Shown here: positions 53,782-64,000 of the stretch, in pieces
Numbering within the stretch: the stretch's first letter is position 1
Layout: the number at the start of each line of letters is the position of its first letter
Assembly (NCBI GenBank): GCA_038030265.1
Contig: CM075939.1
Location: forward strand, 38,917,253-38,981,252
Direction of reading: 5' to 3'
Source of the DNA: Corythucha ciliata
Taxonomy: Eukaryota; Arthropoda; Insecta; Hemiptera; Tingidae
Length of the DNA: 64,000 bases
Program-made: the position numbers and the translations under genes
Notes under the pieces: model-generated
Told to the model about the DNA's origin: nothing
Seen by the model: the letters and a program-made list of their open reading frames with translations, nothing else
Databases searched by the model: none

Positions 53782-56700
53782 CATGGAAGGTGCTAAATTT
53801 ATCTAGGGCGGTGACTAACCCAATGAGTACGACGGTGAGGAGAGCAGAGGGTATTAGAGTCAAATTTCAGGGACGCTAAATGTTTCATGCCGGGACTATT
53901 AATTAATTAGTGAGGCGGAGGGAGATGATTCTAAATTCTCCTCTTTCGAATGCGGAAAGCTTTAATTGACAAAAGCACAAAGTGAGGGGAAGAATGGGAT
54001 AGGTGGGGAGGGCTCAAAAAACCTCAAGGGGTGTAATTAGCCGGCCGTCACTCCAGTCGACCACACAAAAAATTGCCCCCCCCCTTCCCCTCTCCATGGT
54101 GAGAGCTGAGTATTGCTGGATTTTAGCCGAACCTAAAGCTTCGTTCCTAATATTCACGAAAACCAGCCAAGGTCGTCGTCAAAGTGGGGCGGGTGTCACC
54201 CTGTGTCCCCTCCCATTTAACCCTTGCTGTTGAAAAATTGCCGTTTAATAAAAATGAGCTCACAGAGGGGCGTATTAAAGAAACGAAGGCAAATTACGAC
54301 GAAGTTTTTAATTGTTTGAGAAAAAAAATCGCGTGAGTGTGTCAGACTTGGCACAGTGATAAGGGGTGGGGTGGGGGTTGAGTGGAGAAAAAAGTTTGTT
54401 AATGAAGGTACACAAAGTAGAGGAACAGGGAAAAAATAAAAGAATAAAATGGAGTACTTTTCTAAAGAGCTTCAGTTGTCTTCTTTTTTTCTACTTACTT
54501 ACCCTCCTGCTCTCCCCTTCTTCAACCGGTACAAACTCAAAACCTCCGACGGTCAAGTGACCAAATAAAAAAGGAGCGAACAAAGGCGACAAAAACAATG
54601 AGAACTATACAGTGGGGAGACCAAGGAAGATGTAGCAAGTTCGAGAAAAAAAAAACCGATTGAATTCCCCCCTCCCCTACTACCACCACCACACCAAAAA
54701 CTTTGAAGGGAACTATTTTTGGGACGAGTTGCCCTAATTCAATTTCAAACGCACTGGTGCAAAAGGAACAACTCCTTTTATGTGATTCTAGGGGAAAGAT
54801 CCTAGCAGAAAAGTGTCGAATAACTAGAAATCATGAAAATATGTACGTGGGACAAACAAGCGAATAAGACAAACTTCATGCGTTCGTCGCACGAAAAAAG
54901 GCAATTCGAGAAAAGGCTAAAATATAAAAAAATAGCGATTGACCCAAATCACTATTGCACGAAGATCCTTTTGGGGGTGAATGGGGAAGAATGCAACGAG
55001 CAGACTACAAAAGGCATTCCCTTATTTTCTCTCTCTTCCTTATTGTCTCGTTTCAATAGAAAGCTTTCTTGTTTTTCGCCCTTGGAAAAACATTCCATAC
55101 ACCCCCTCCCCGTCTACCGTCTACTGTGTGAGACAAAATATACGTATACCTTTGAATACACACGAGAAGAATTGCAAGTGTTTTTTCAACCCGCGAAACG
55201 CATACCTCCCCCATCAACCACCCATGTCACTTTGTAAAGAAATCGAAAAATAAAACGGTTTTAGCCCTATTTTTATCCCCCGCAAAAGGGAAAGAAAAGA
55301 GCGGCGCTAGAAAATTTTATCTCGTTTGGGTTCGCATCAACTCAACGGGAAATCACTACCCACCCTTCACTTCCCTGATGCGCCAGTGCCAATACACACA
55401 CACACACACATTCGCGGTATCAACACGACCTCCCCTCGGCCCATTCCATCGATAAAAAAAAAAAAAAAAGAAGAAGAAAACTAGGCTTTTCAGAGGCTCA
55501 ATTACAATGAAAATTGCAAGCTCACTATTTTGGAGAAAGTCCAATATTGAGGCCTTCTTATCAGGATTTGAATTTATAGCGTTACCCCCCCCCCCCCGTC
55601 CAACCAACCACCCGACAGTTAGAATTGTTCCTACCACCATCCTTTATGGGCTGAACAATCCAAATTTTTTGGAAAAACGACTGTGGGAGGGGGTAATCAT
55701 GAAGATTAATTGGATTTTCACGATAGGATCTATTGAAAACAATAAGTTATTGATAGTGGGGGGAGGGGTATTGAAAGGAATTGATTTCTATTGAACTGTG
55801 CTTGAAGATTGAATCATGAGAGTGGGTGGGCTCATTTAAAGATGAGATGACGGCGGGGTGAAGTTCCACGGTCTGTATAAAGTTATCGGCAAGAAGGGAA
55901 TCTTAAAAGACGGTCAACACTAAAAAGCCCCCCCCCCGCACCACCAAATGGAGTGTTTCCGGATTGAACGAGCAGTTCTAATGGGGAGTGGGAAAACTGT
56001 GAAGGAAGAAGAAAGCCCTTCTTCATCTTTCACGTCCCCCCTCACCCCACCGTTTCGACCAACAACGACTGCCCTATCAATCCTTTATACTACAGGTTTC
56101 ATTACTTCAATGAGCTCTGAAGAACACCGATCGCCCCCCCCCCCCTTTCCACCGCCCTCTACAGACACACACTTCATCTGTAACTTCACACCCCTCATAA
56201 CTTGGATTCCAAGTCATTTTACCGAAAAGAGAGAGAAGATACGGTCGAAATGGAGTTGCTGGTGGTTGGAGATGGTTTGTGGATGGGGGGGGGGGTGAAA
56301 GGGTAGGCAGAAGGGTCCGAACAATAGCTGAAAACCTGCAAGGACTGATAGAATCCGATCGCAACCTAAAAGTCGGTCTGATTAACACCCGTTCTTGTCG
56401 CCCGAAGAAAAGGAAAGGACAGTGAATAAGTTCCTTCCTTTTACAATGCCTTTATAGTAAGGGCAATAGTAAAAGAGGGCTTCCCCCTCCCCACTCCTCA
56501 CCAGCACACCTATTCACAAACTGCTGATTCCTTTAAGACTTCTTTTAATGGTCTATTGTGCGCCTTGAACGAGAACACACTTGTTCGTCTCTATTTTAAC
56601 GGCAGACAATATTTTTTCCTTTTAAGAATCGCATCGGTCCAGAAACACGTTATTGACGTATAGGCGGCAATTATTCGTTTTTTTCTCTCATAAATCGACG

Positions 56701-56980
56701 ATGTGCGGCTCAATTTGACACTCACCGAATCGCAAGGGGCGTCCATTTTTCATAATATCCCTCTGGAACTCGACCGCTGAAGACCCGGATCCAGATTTTT
56801 TTCCCAACCAAAATGAACGCACAAAAGGCCTCGAAAATGCTCCACGAATACAGAGAAGATACGGTCGAAATGGAGTTGCCTAGGGACAATTCCCCATGGT
56901 GGACCCCAATGTGTTCTTGTCACCTTGCGGTACTTGCAAGATTTTTCAATTAGAAAAATACTGAATGATGAAATCCACTC
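52721..56980. other. No gene recognised; homopolymers and one 28-bp repeat
   Basis: Unique-looking DNA with many C/G runs, an A29 run (53751-53779) and a (CA)n near 55396. A 28-bp word, agagaagatacggtcg and on, occurs at 56232-56259 and exactly 620 bp later at 56852-56879. Open frames here lack motifs. Confidence 0.5.
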
Positions 56981-57424
56981 TTTTAGAGCGACGTTGTTGA
57001 CTATTCAGAGACCGAAATGCACTTTTTTTGGCACCCCATGATGGGAAAAATAGTCCAACATTACCAATTTTCAAGCCTGATAGTCATTTATAGAGGCTAA
57101 AATGCCCAAAATGAATAGCCCAAAAGTCACTTTCCAAAACAAAATTACACGTTTTGTGACTGAAAGTCAAGACTCTTCCTGTATCTCAATTTACAGTTCT
57201 CTGCAGCACCGAATTTACTGAGAGCTCTTAAGTACCGGCTAGTCCGGGTTCCTGCGCTACAAAATTGACCCTGAAAGTGGCAATTTTAATTGTATTTTGA
57301 CCCTAAAACGACAATTTCGCTGAAATTAAGAACCAAAAATGGTGAGGCCAAAGTTTTGCCGCCATAAAAAAAGTCAAAAAATTTGCTATTTTGCGAAAAC
57401 TAAGACTCGAAACTTTTAATTAAG
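56981..57424. repeat. Very decayed family B-like units
   Basis: Words such as ggctaaaatgcccaaaatg and ccctgaaagtggcaattt recur about every 30-40 bp. Weak evidence. Confidence 0.4.
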
Positions 57425-58400
57425 CCAGGAAACTTATAATTTCGCTCAAATGGCAAGCTCACAAATTTTTATCTCCAAATGTTGCAACTACACGGCTATT
57501 CGTCAGGGTCTTGGCGCAGTCGGGGCTTGCTAGCCCACGAACCGCATCCACACACACACAAAAAAACCATAATGTCCTATCCCTATATTCACTTGCATTA
57601 CAACTTGAAAATTCCCGGATATTTAGGTCGAAATGTGTTGATTTTGTGGCTAGTTCTCTCAATTTTAGCAGTAGATGAGCGTTTTTCCTCAATTTCAGCA
57701 GTAATTTAGCGCTCTGTCTCAATTTATCCTTAAATAACGAGCGATTTTCATTTAATTTATGCAAGAATTTGCTATTTTGCATAAATTAAGACCCGAAACT
57801 TTCAATTTCGTGGATGTTATTCAGCCAGGAAAGTTGTAATTTCGCTCAAATGGCACTAAATGGCAAACTCACAATAATGTTTATCTCTAAATGTTGCAAC
57901 TCGTACACCGCTATTTGTCAGGGTATTGGCGCAGTCGAGGTCTGCTAGCCCAGGGGCTGCATTCACAAAAAAACAACACCATATTTCCTTTCCCTAACGG
58001 AACATGCGAGTAAAAAAGATCGAACCTCACAATTTCACTACAATTATGACGTGCGATTCGAAATGCCGCGAATTTTCAGCAACCGGAAGGGGAGGGAGGA
58101 GCCTAGTCAGCCTTCGATGCCACGCGCCGTTCGACGTGGCCGGCTAGCTCGAGTTCTGGCCCCGCAAAAAACAATTGCAAACTTCCAATTCGATGGATAT
58201 TTAGCCCCTGAAACTTGCACAACTTGCAAAGTCCCGGATATTTAGGTTCAAATGTGTTGATTTTGTGGCTATTTCTCTCAATTTTAGCAGTAGATGAGCA
58301 TTTTTCCTCAATTTCAGCAGTGATTTAGCGCTCTGTCTCAATTTATCCGCAAATAATGCGCGAATTTTACAATTTTAGCTGCGAATAGGCGATTTTTACT
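57425..58400 (+). repeat. Diverged direct duplications with family A units
   Basis: 57425-57595 resembles 57825-58000 (aatttcgctcaaatggca, aaatgttgcaact, ttggcgcagtcg). 57605-57735 resembles 58215-58350 (cccggatatttaggt, aaatgtgttgattttgtggct, then family A units). About 85-90% alike by eye. Confidence 0.75.
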
Positions 58401-58739
58401 TTTGACCTTGAAAATTATCATTTTTTTTTATTTTATGAGCGAATAAGCGGTTTTATTTAAATATCAGCCGCGGATTATTTTTATAAATCTTAGCCGTGAA
58501 TGTACTTTGCGAAAATGGCCCATTTGTTCTGCGGAAAATAGGTTTTTCGGGAGGAATTTCCCGAGGAGTTTTTACTGAAAAAATGTTCAGTTTTAATGCT
58601 AAACAGCCAGTTTTGAAGGGACGAATTGACGGTGTCCGAGTGTAACTGATGGTTCCAAACAAAGGCTATTTGAAAAAGGGTGGGCAGCTGCCCATTGTTT
58701 CCTACTGGTTCGCCCCTTGAGTCGGAGGAAGCTCGTGAC
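58401..58739 (+). repeat. Decayed family A/B-like units
   Basis: Forward A-type words (ttagccgtgaatg, cagccgcggatt) fading into unrelated DNA. No gene. Confidence 0.45.
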
Positions 58740-59394
58740 ATTTTCAGAAGCTAAAATTAAGAAAAAAAAGCGTTAACGTGCCGTTCTTGGGCCAAGTCGA
58801 CGCCTAAAATTGAGAAAAAACGCGAAATCACGGCTATAAAATTGAGAAAAGTATCTCATTAGCGTAACCATAAGTGGTGTCGAGGGGTTGGAACATCCCG
58901 AGACATCGTTCTGGGGGGAGGGGACCCCCCCAAAAGCCCTTAATAGGCTGCTAAATTTGAGAAGGCGCGCTATCGTGCTAATATGAGGGCAAGTATAAGG
59001 CAAAAGTGTTGAAAATAGCACTAACACTCGCAACTAAAATAACAAAAAAGCATTCATTCGTAGTGAATAGCTAGAAAAAACTGGTTCATTGCTTTGTGGA
59101 GAAAAAAACTAGTTCCTGAAAAGCCATGATCGTTTGCTCAGAAGGCTCAGGAGCTAACATAATGAGAAAGCCAGTCGTCAACACGATATTTTGAGGCAAC
59201 TTTTCGTGAATAAAGAGGAAAAGCGATAATTCACGTGGATATAAGAAAAAAATCGCTAGTTCACAGCATGAAATGGGGAAAAAACGCTAACTCATGACTA
59301 AAATTGACATAAAGCGCTCTCATTCGCAGCTAAAAATGGGGGAAAACTCAAATTTGCGGATCAACTTGAAAAAATCCGCTAATCACACCCCAAA
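58740..59394 (-). repeat. Family A array, reverse arm
   Basis: Reverse units (cgctaactcatgactaaaattg, aaaaacgcgaaatcacggct) facing the forward units at 57640-58500. Interrupted near 58865-58940 by a different sequence. Confidence 0.7.
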
Positions 59395-59880
59395 ATGGCT
59401 ATGGTTGATGTTGCAAAATTGACCATTCACGCGTAAAAATGGTCAAAGTAAGCAATCACGGATTGACTTGCGACGCACGACGTACTATTCGCGCCCTATA
59501 AATGGCATAACCGACTCTACGCGCCCTAAAATAGCCTAAAACTGACTATTCACATTCTAAAATTGGCAAACTAGCTGACTTTATCAACCAATAACCATTA
59601 AAACCTGAAATTCTATCGAGCAAACTGACAAAATCGACCAATATAAGCGTCAAAAATGGCCAAACTGAGCCTTGACGCCTTGAAAATGTCTAAACAGGCG
59701 ACTCATGTTTGCTCTAAAAATGGCATACTCGTACTATCAATTCTCGCTCTAAAAATGGTCAAACAGAGCATTTGCAACCTACGCAGAGGCTACAGAATGG
59801 CGATTGGCGCATTCAAAATGGATACTCGTGCGCTGTGAGGTTGCTTAACTGGCTACAAGCACGACGTGTTAAAAATGGCT
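59395..59880 (+). repeat. Family B array, fourth copy
   Basis: About 13 units (ttcacgcgtaaaaatggtcaa, gcgccctaaaatagcc) next to the reverse family A arm. The non-LTR fragment begins within the last units. Confidence 0.75.
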
Positions 59881-60454
59881 AAACCGGTTAAGTTCCTTGG
59901 AGTGTGGATAGATGCTAAACTCGACTGGCACCATGGAATGTGTTCCACTCTCTGGCCTTCTGACGGCATACTTCGGAATCTTCCACAGTCTGCTCGGTTA
60001 TGGAGTTCTTCTCTTGGGTGGATCACCGAAGGCGGAGGTTATTTTTACCCTCCAAAAAAAGGCAATCCGAGCCATAATGAACGTTGGCCGTGCGGCCCAT
60101 TGTCAAGAGTATTTCCGGGATCTTCGAGTTCTCACGCTGGCGTCACTATACATCTTGGAGTGCGTTTGTTTCGCTCATGCTACGAAGGGAAGTAGTACTA
60201 TGGTTGGAAGTTCGACTGGTCTGGCTCTTCGTAACGCCGACAGCATATGGGATCCCTTCTTTAGGCTTAGTAAAACTAAGTCAAGCTTTCTTGGGCGTTC
60301 CGTGGGCTTTTATAATAAACTACCGGTACGTGTTCGGAGTTTGTCTGCAGATGATTTCCGTAAGACCGTCCGCGAGGTGCTTCTGAAAAAGGCCATTTAT
60401 CGGCATTCAGAGTTCTGCTGGGATGATTCCGACAACTTGCCTAGTGCAAAATAA
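59866..60454 (+). pseudogene. 5'-truncated non-LTR reverse transcriptase end
   Basis: Starts with VKFLGVWIDAKLDW, the thumb motif after the RT active site, then a frame change near 59930, then HSLLGYGVLLLGG, LQKKAIRAIMNVG and LRVLTLASLYILECV, typical of the C-terminal part of Jockey/BS-like RTs. It ends with TAA at 60452. The catalytic core is absent because the copy is 5'-truncated. A short 3' UTR follows, with a tail of (ATT)n at 60513-60529. Confidence 0.85.
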
Positions 60455-60529
60455 TTAATTTAAAAATCATTTGACGACCAAAGTACTTGCTGTACCACAT
60501 GGAAAATAAATTATTATTATTATTATTCT

Positions 60530-60700
60530 CAATTTTAGCCTCAATGTTGTCCTCGAAGCCGCGAATCAGTGTTTTCTCAATTATAATCTCGATTTTACCA
60601 TCTTTCATCATTTTAGCCGCAAATAGGCGGTTTTTTTTTTCGATTTTAGACATGAATGAGGTAGTGAATTGACCTGCACTTTATCCGCGAATGGGGAACT
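60530..60700 (+). repeat. Family A units after the truncated element
   Basis: tctcaattttagcc, aagccgcgaatcagtg and similar units, suggesting that the truncated element inserted into an array. Confidence 0.6.
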
Positions 60701-61488
60701 TGCACATTTTTCAAAAGTTGGTGTTTCTTAAAGAGGGCTCACATTAAAATCTGAAATCAATCAAGAATGATTTTTTAGCGAATTTTTAAACATTTTGAGG
60801 GGGGGTTCGATTACGTCAAACCTTATTTATTGGAATGGGTGATGTAGGGAAGAGGGGGTTAGACGCGTTTACTGGACGGACATTTTTCATATTATTTGTA
60901 AACAAACAATTTTAGTGTTAGTCAAATGCTTCAGAAGTAAGGATTTACGTCATTTCCCGTCGCACCATCCAACCCCTCCTGAAGAACTTTGAACCTTTTT
61001 TAAAAATCTTGAAAAACCAAACCAACCGGGTTGCAACTTCCGTTGTTATCCTTCAGTTCACGGATCAAATCACCGGTATGCTTTTCTTCCCAATCTGAGA
61101 GGTGTTTCTCGAGTTCCTTCCCGGTAATGGGTGGGAATTAAAAGACTACGAGTTCCTTCCCGTATTTTTTAAAACCAATTAGATGAGCGTCGAGTTCCTT
61201 CCCCGAGCCAACCATGTATATGAGCCGTTCCACCCGTGATACGTTATTTTTGCCCGTGATACGTTATTTTTGTTGTGTTGATCGATGGATTCAATGAGAA
61301 GCGAGCCTTCGTTTTTTTCGATAGTTTTAGATAGTAAGTAGATGTCTAGAAGATAAGTACGAAGAAGACAAAGTACATTTTCAATTCTAAATTAAATGGT
61401 TCCCTCTGTTTACTTCACTGTACTCGCTGTCTTCCGTCCTCCAAAACACCAACCTGTCTCACAATCTTCGACGTTAGTCACTGTATAC
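60701..61488. other. No gene; short tandem words
   Basis: gagttccttccc occurs three times about 40 bp apart (61111, 61150, 61191). A 20-bp unit, cccgtgatacgttatttttg, is duplicated in tandem (61233-61272). Confidence 0.6.
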
Positions 61489-61643
61489 CTCTCGTATCAA
61501 CTCGATCGACCGTCTCCAATCCGCTCCTGACCGCTCCGACGACTCGTCTAAACTGAATTTTTTCATCATCCTCTCGTCAACCCGATCGACCGTCTCCAAT
61601 CCACTCCAACGACTCGACTAAACTGCATATTATTTTCATCATC
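61489..61643 (+). repeat. Tandem duplication in the leader of the FLYWCH ORF
   Basis: Unit 61489-61570 and unit 61571-61643 share cgatcgaccgtctccaatcc, aactg and ttttcatcatc with small changes. Ends 4 bp before the ATG. Confidence 0.8.
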
Positions 61644-61647
61644 CTCC

Positions 61648-62076
61648 ATGGAATCTGACAAGGTAGAGGTTGTTTACAGCGAAAAAGGAAGGGTCCTACT
61701 GTTGAAAGGTGGGTACCACTTTTGCTTTCACAAAATATTGAAGAGTGAGCTTGCGCGGTGGATTTGTACGATCTCTAGCTGCAGCAGTTATTTAAAGACC
61801 GTCTCAAAAAATGATTATACTCTTATGGAAACAGTAGAGAAACACAACCACGAAAAACAGGATCCCGCGAAAACCCAAAAAATGAGAGTGCAGAATGATT
61901 TGAAACGGAGAGCGAAGGAAGATATTTCAGAGAGACCGTCGAAGCTTGTGTTTAGTGCCTTGAAGGATGATCCTACTCCCTATTCAAAAAAAGACGTACA
62001 ACACATGAGCAGGGCGGTGTATAGTGCTAGGAGAGCTAATTACGAGCTTTTCCTTAATCATAGCCACACTAAATAG
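61648..62076 (+). CDS. FLYWCH-type zinc-finger protein (142 aa)
   Basis: Single open frame MESDKVEVVYSEKGRV... with the FLYWCH fold: GGYHFCFHKI, then WICTISSCSSYLKT, then EKHNHEKQ, supplying the Cys-Cys-His-His ligands. The second half (RPSKLVFSALKDD, KKDVQHMSRAVYSARRANY) resembles the helical segment that follows FLYWCH in Mutator-like (MULE) transposases of insects. It may be a truncated MULE N-terminus, cut where family A units begin (62080), or a small host DNA-binding protein. No transposase core follows before the gap. The start context ctccATGg is acceptable. Confidence 0.75.
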   Translation: MESDKVEVVYSEKGRVLLLKGGYHFCFHKILKSELARWICTISSCSSYLKTVSKNDYTLMETVEKHNHEKQDPAKTQKMRVQNDLKRRAKEDISERPSKLVFSALKDDPTPYSKKDVQHMSRAVYSARRANYELFLNHSHTK

Positions 62077-62079
62077 GTA

Positions 62080-62130
62080 GTTTTCTCAATTTCAGCCACG
62101 AATTGGCGTTTTTCTCAATTTCACCTAGCT
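62080..62130 (+). repeat. Two family A units
   Basis: ctcaatttcagccacg then aattggcgtttttctcaattt, directly after the FLYWCH stop. Confidence 0.65.
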
Positions 62131-62798
62131 GGCCGTCGGTAATTTGGTGAGGTTTGTTGGAAGGGGGGGGGGCTCTCATAGGTGTGGGTGGGTCCCTCTT
62201 TCAAGAGTCCTGCTATACATCTAATCGAAATCCCGCCCGAGAAGAAGACACACAAACATGTCTGTGTGGTTTAACGTGTTCGCTCCGGTCAGCCTGACAC
62301 TATCGGGGAGCGTGACTCGGACAGTCGTCCCAGTTCCACCGACACCTCTGCCACTAAATTTGCTAGAAGAAGATCACGCCTGGTTAAATCCCTTCCGCGG
62401 CCCCGCCTAGCCTACCAGATCGAGTTAATTTTCGTGTTCCAAACAACTTGTAAAGAAACGCAAACAATTGGACATTAATCAAAGTTATAGAGCGAGTTTT
62501 TTACCATCTTTCATTGCCCTCCCTCTTCCTCCCACCAATCCTTTTGTTAGAGGAATGAATATTAATGCTTACTCATTTGTTTCTGGTAAATTAAGCGTTA
62601 TGGGCTGCTTTTCTTTCTTCAGAAAGGTTGGAGGAAGAGAAATCTAAAATGAGATTTATCAGTGCAATTATCCTCTTTTTTTTTAAATAAATAAAAAAAA
62701 TTTTTACACGAAACGCTAACGCTAAATGAGGACTCCTATCGGCAAACGAGCTTGGAAAGAAAAAAAAAACTACGGTTTACTTATCCTCAGCCTAGAAA
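62131..62798. other. No gene recognised
   Basis: Unique DNA with a G10 run near 62164 and an AT-rich stretch just before the assembly gap. Confidence 0.5.
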
Positions 62799-63298
62799 NN
62801 NNNNNNNNNNNNNNNNNNNNNNNNNNNNNNNNNNNNNNNNNNNNNNNNNNNNNNNNNNNNNNNNNNNNNNNNNNNNNNNNNNNNNNNNNNNNNNNNNNNN
62901 NNNNNNNNNNNNNNNNNNNNNNNNNNNNNNNNNNNNNNNNNNNNNNNNNNNNNNNNNNNNNNNNNNNNNNNNNNNNNNNNNNNNNNNNNNNNNNNNNNNN
63001 NNNNNNNNNNNNNNNNNNNNNNNNNNNNNNNNNNNNNNNNNNNNNNNNNNNNNNNNNNNNNNNNNNNNNNNNNNNNNNNNNNNNNNNNNNNNNNNNNNNN
63101 NNNNNNNNNNNNNNNNNNNNNNNNNNNNNNNNNNNNNNNNNNNNNNNNNNNNNNNNNNNNNNNNNNNNNNNNNNNNNNNNNNNNNNNNNNNNNNNNNNNN
63201 NNNNNNNNNNNNNNNNNNNNNNNNNNNNNNNNNNNNNNNNNNNNNNNNNNNNNNNNNNNNNNNNNNNNNNNNNNNNNNNNNNNNNNNNNNNNNNNNNN
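62799..63298. other. Assembly gap (500 N)
   Basis: Exactly 500 Ns, the usual placeholder for a gap of unknown size. The hAT transposase body may be in or near it. Confidence 0.99.
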
Positions 63299-63383
63299 TG
63301 CCTAGAACTTGACAGTATGCGAGCTTCAGTAGATTGGAAGACGACGCCACAGGAATATCTTATCCTACATTCTTCACCACAGA

Positions 63384-63638
63384 GTTGAAAACCTCTACCC
63401 CAGTTTGTGGGTTGCCTTAAGAATTTTACTCACAGTCCCTGTGACTGTGGCCAGTGGCGAGGGATCTTTCTCCAAGCTTAAATTGATAAAGACGTACCTT
63501 CGAAATTCTCCGTAGCAGGAAACACTCTCTTCGCTGGCCAACCTTTCCACCGAAAATGAAATCGCACATAATTTGGACATGGGTGATTTGATTCGGGATT
63601 TTGCAAACGCCAAAGCTAGGAAGGTGGCTTTTCAGTAA
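63384..63638 (+). pseudogene. hAT transposase C-terminal (dimerisation) domain, broken
   Basis: Frame VENLYPSLWVALRILLTVPV, then TVASGEGSFSKLKLIKTYL, then a TAG at 63513-63515, then LANLSTENEIA and DLIRDFANAKARKVAFQ to a TAA. This is the conserved hAT dimerisation domain (ZMYM1/TTF-type group). The usual Glu/Ala-Glu-Arg-Ser-Phe block is present as SGEGSF. The upstream part is lost in the gap or absent. Such a transposase could in principle have mobilised the CAGTGCC...-type elements, but I have no evidence of pairing. Confidence 0.85.
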
Positions 63639-63782
63639 CGAAAGCACCAAATCAACTCCTATTATTCGCTCGTTGGTTATTTGTTTTGTTTGTTTGTTGT
63701 TTTTTTCGTTCTAGTTCTTGTTGTTTTTAGTCCAGTCAAGGAATGTAAAAAAAGGGGGTCTAGACTGCAATAATTCATAAAG
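63639..63782. other. Short AT-rich spacer
   Basis: (GTTT)-rich stretch, no feature recognised. Confidence 0.4.
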
Positions 63783-64000
63783 TTACGTTTGCTTAACCGA
63801 AGTTTTCGTTTGTTCAACCTTTCAAGTACTCTGAACAACAAACAAACTTGGGTGCGGTCAGCCTCACGCTCCCCGGCCATGTGGCCCATGAACGAAATTG
63901 TTTGTTTAGCCGCATATCTCAACGTAAAATCTTTTGTTTACGTTGCTTGTTGTCCAAAGTACTTGAAAGGCAAAAACAAACGTAAACAAACGATTTTGAT
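63783..64000 (+). repeat. Repeat X, third copy (cut by window end)
   Basis: Near-identical to 24657-24870 and 31586-31800: gtttgcttaaccgaagttt, cttgggtgcggtcagcc and on. It begins right after acg in agttacgtttgc, so the 'agcgcc...' inner end of the TIR is missing here. Confidence 0.85.

Noticed and set aside
55948..56298. 116-codon plus-strand frame
   Set aside because: Driven by C-runs and Pro/Ser codons; no motif, and the region looks non-coding on both strands.
62726..63388. Long frames across the assembly gap
   Set aside because: They exist only because Ns contain no stop codons.

Overview
The window is 64 kb of an animal nuclear genome, very probably an arthropod. The one confident host gene is a serotonin 5-HT1-type receptor whose TM3-TM5 and TM6-TM7 motifs look arthropod-like. 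Its introns are either very short (67 and 78 bp) or enormous. The rest is AT-rich intergenic and intronic sequence full of decayed transposons, fold-back elements and degenerate short tandem repeats. A 500-bp N gap (62799-63298) shows that this is a draft scaffold. I cannot name the species.

Host genes. The receptor lies on the minus strand. A TM3 exon is at 36297-36406. After an intron of about 31.2 kb come four exons at 5065-4697, 4358-4079, 4011-3852 and 3773-3547, and all splice phases agree. TM1-TM2 and the start were not found and probably lie beyond the window. A two-exon minus-strand gene at 41098-41439 encodes an 86-residue, apparently secreted Gly/Ser/Ala-rich peptide; it has a TATA box, an initiator-like motif and a poly(A) signal. 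If the first receptor exons lie beyond 64 kb, this gene is nested in another receptor intron. A FLYWCH zinc-finger ORF (61648-62076) is either host-derived or the N-terminus of a Mutator-like transposase.

Layout. 0-3.5 kb: fold-back element, a Ty3/gypsy scrap, minisatellites and the receptor 3' flank. 3.5-5.1 kb: receptor exons. 5.1-36.3 kb: the giant intron. In order it holds fold-back elements (6.1-7.7 kb), a tandem-repeat array of family B (8.1-8.8), two abutting TIR elements (9.0-11.0), a non-autonomous hAT element built of inverted arrays (11.3-12.9), a second family B element (13.1-13.9), a defective BEL/Pao LTR retrotransposon (14.45-21.54), a 1.7-kb inverted duplication enclosing a damaged non-LTR retrotransposon (22.6-31.7), and satellite-like repeats with two small MITEs (31.5-33.8). 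36.4-43.6 kb: TM3 exon, a large convergent family A array and the secreted-peptide gene. 43.57-49.13 kb: a complete but mutated non-LTR retrotransposon with a 13-bp target-site duplication. 49-64 kb: PHD-type ORF1 debris, tandem duplications, more family A and B arrays, a truncated non-LTR end, the FLYWCH ORF, the gap and a hAT transposase tail.

Most notable. (1) The receptor intron is a nest of at least six element classes. (2) A roughly 308-bp element with perfect 53-bp terminal inverted repeats carries a Pol III-like tRNA-Thr(GGT) unit ending in CCA plus six Ts. (3) Decayed ~30-bp arrays form convergent inverted arms of at least one hAT element with an exact 8-bp target-site duplication. 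(4) The two large non-LTR elements share an unusual GTGA overlap in which ORF2 has no ATG.
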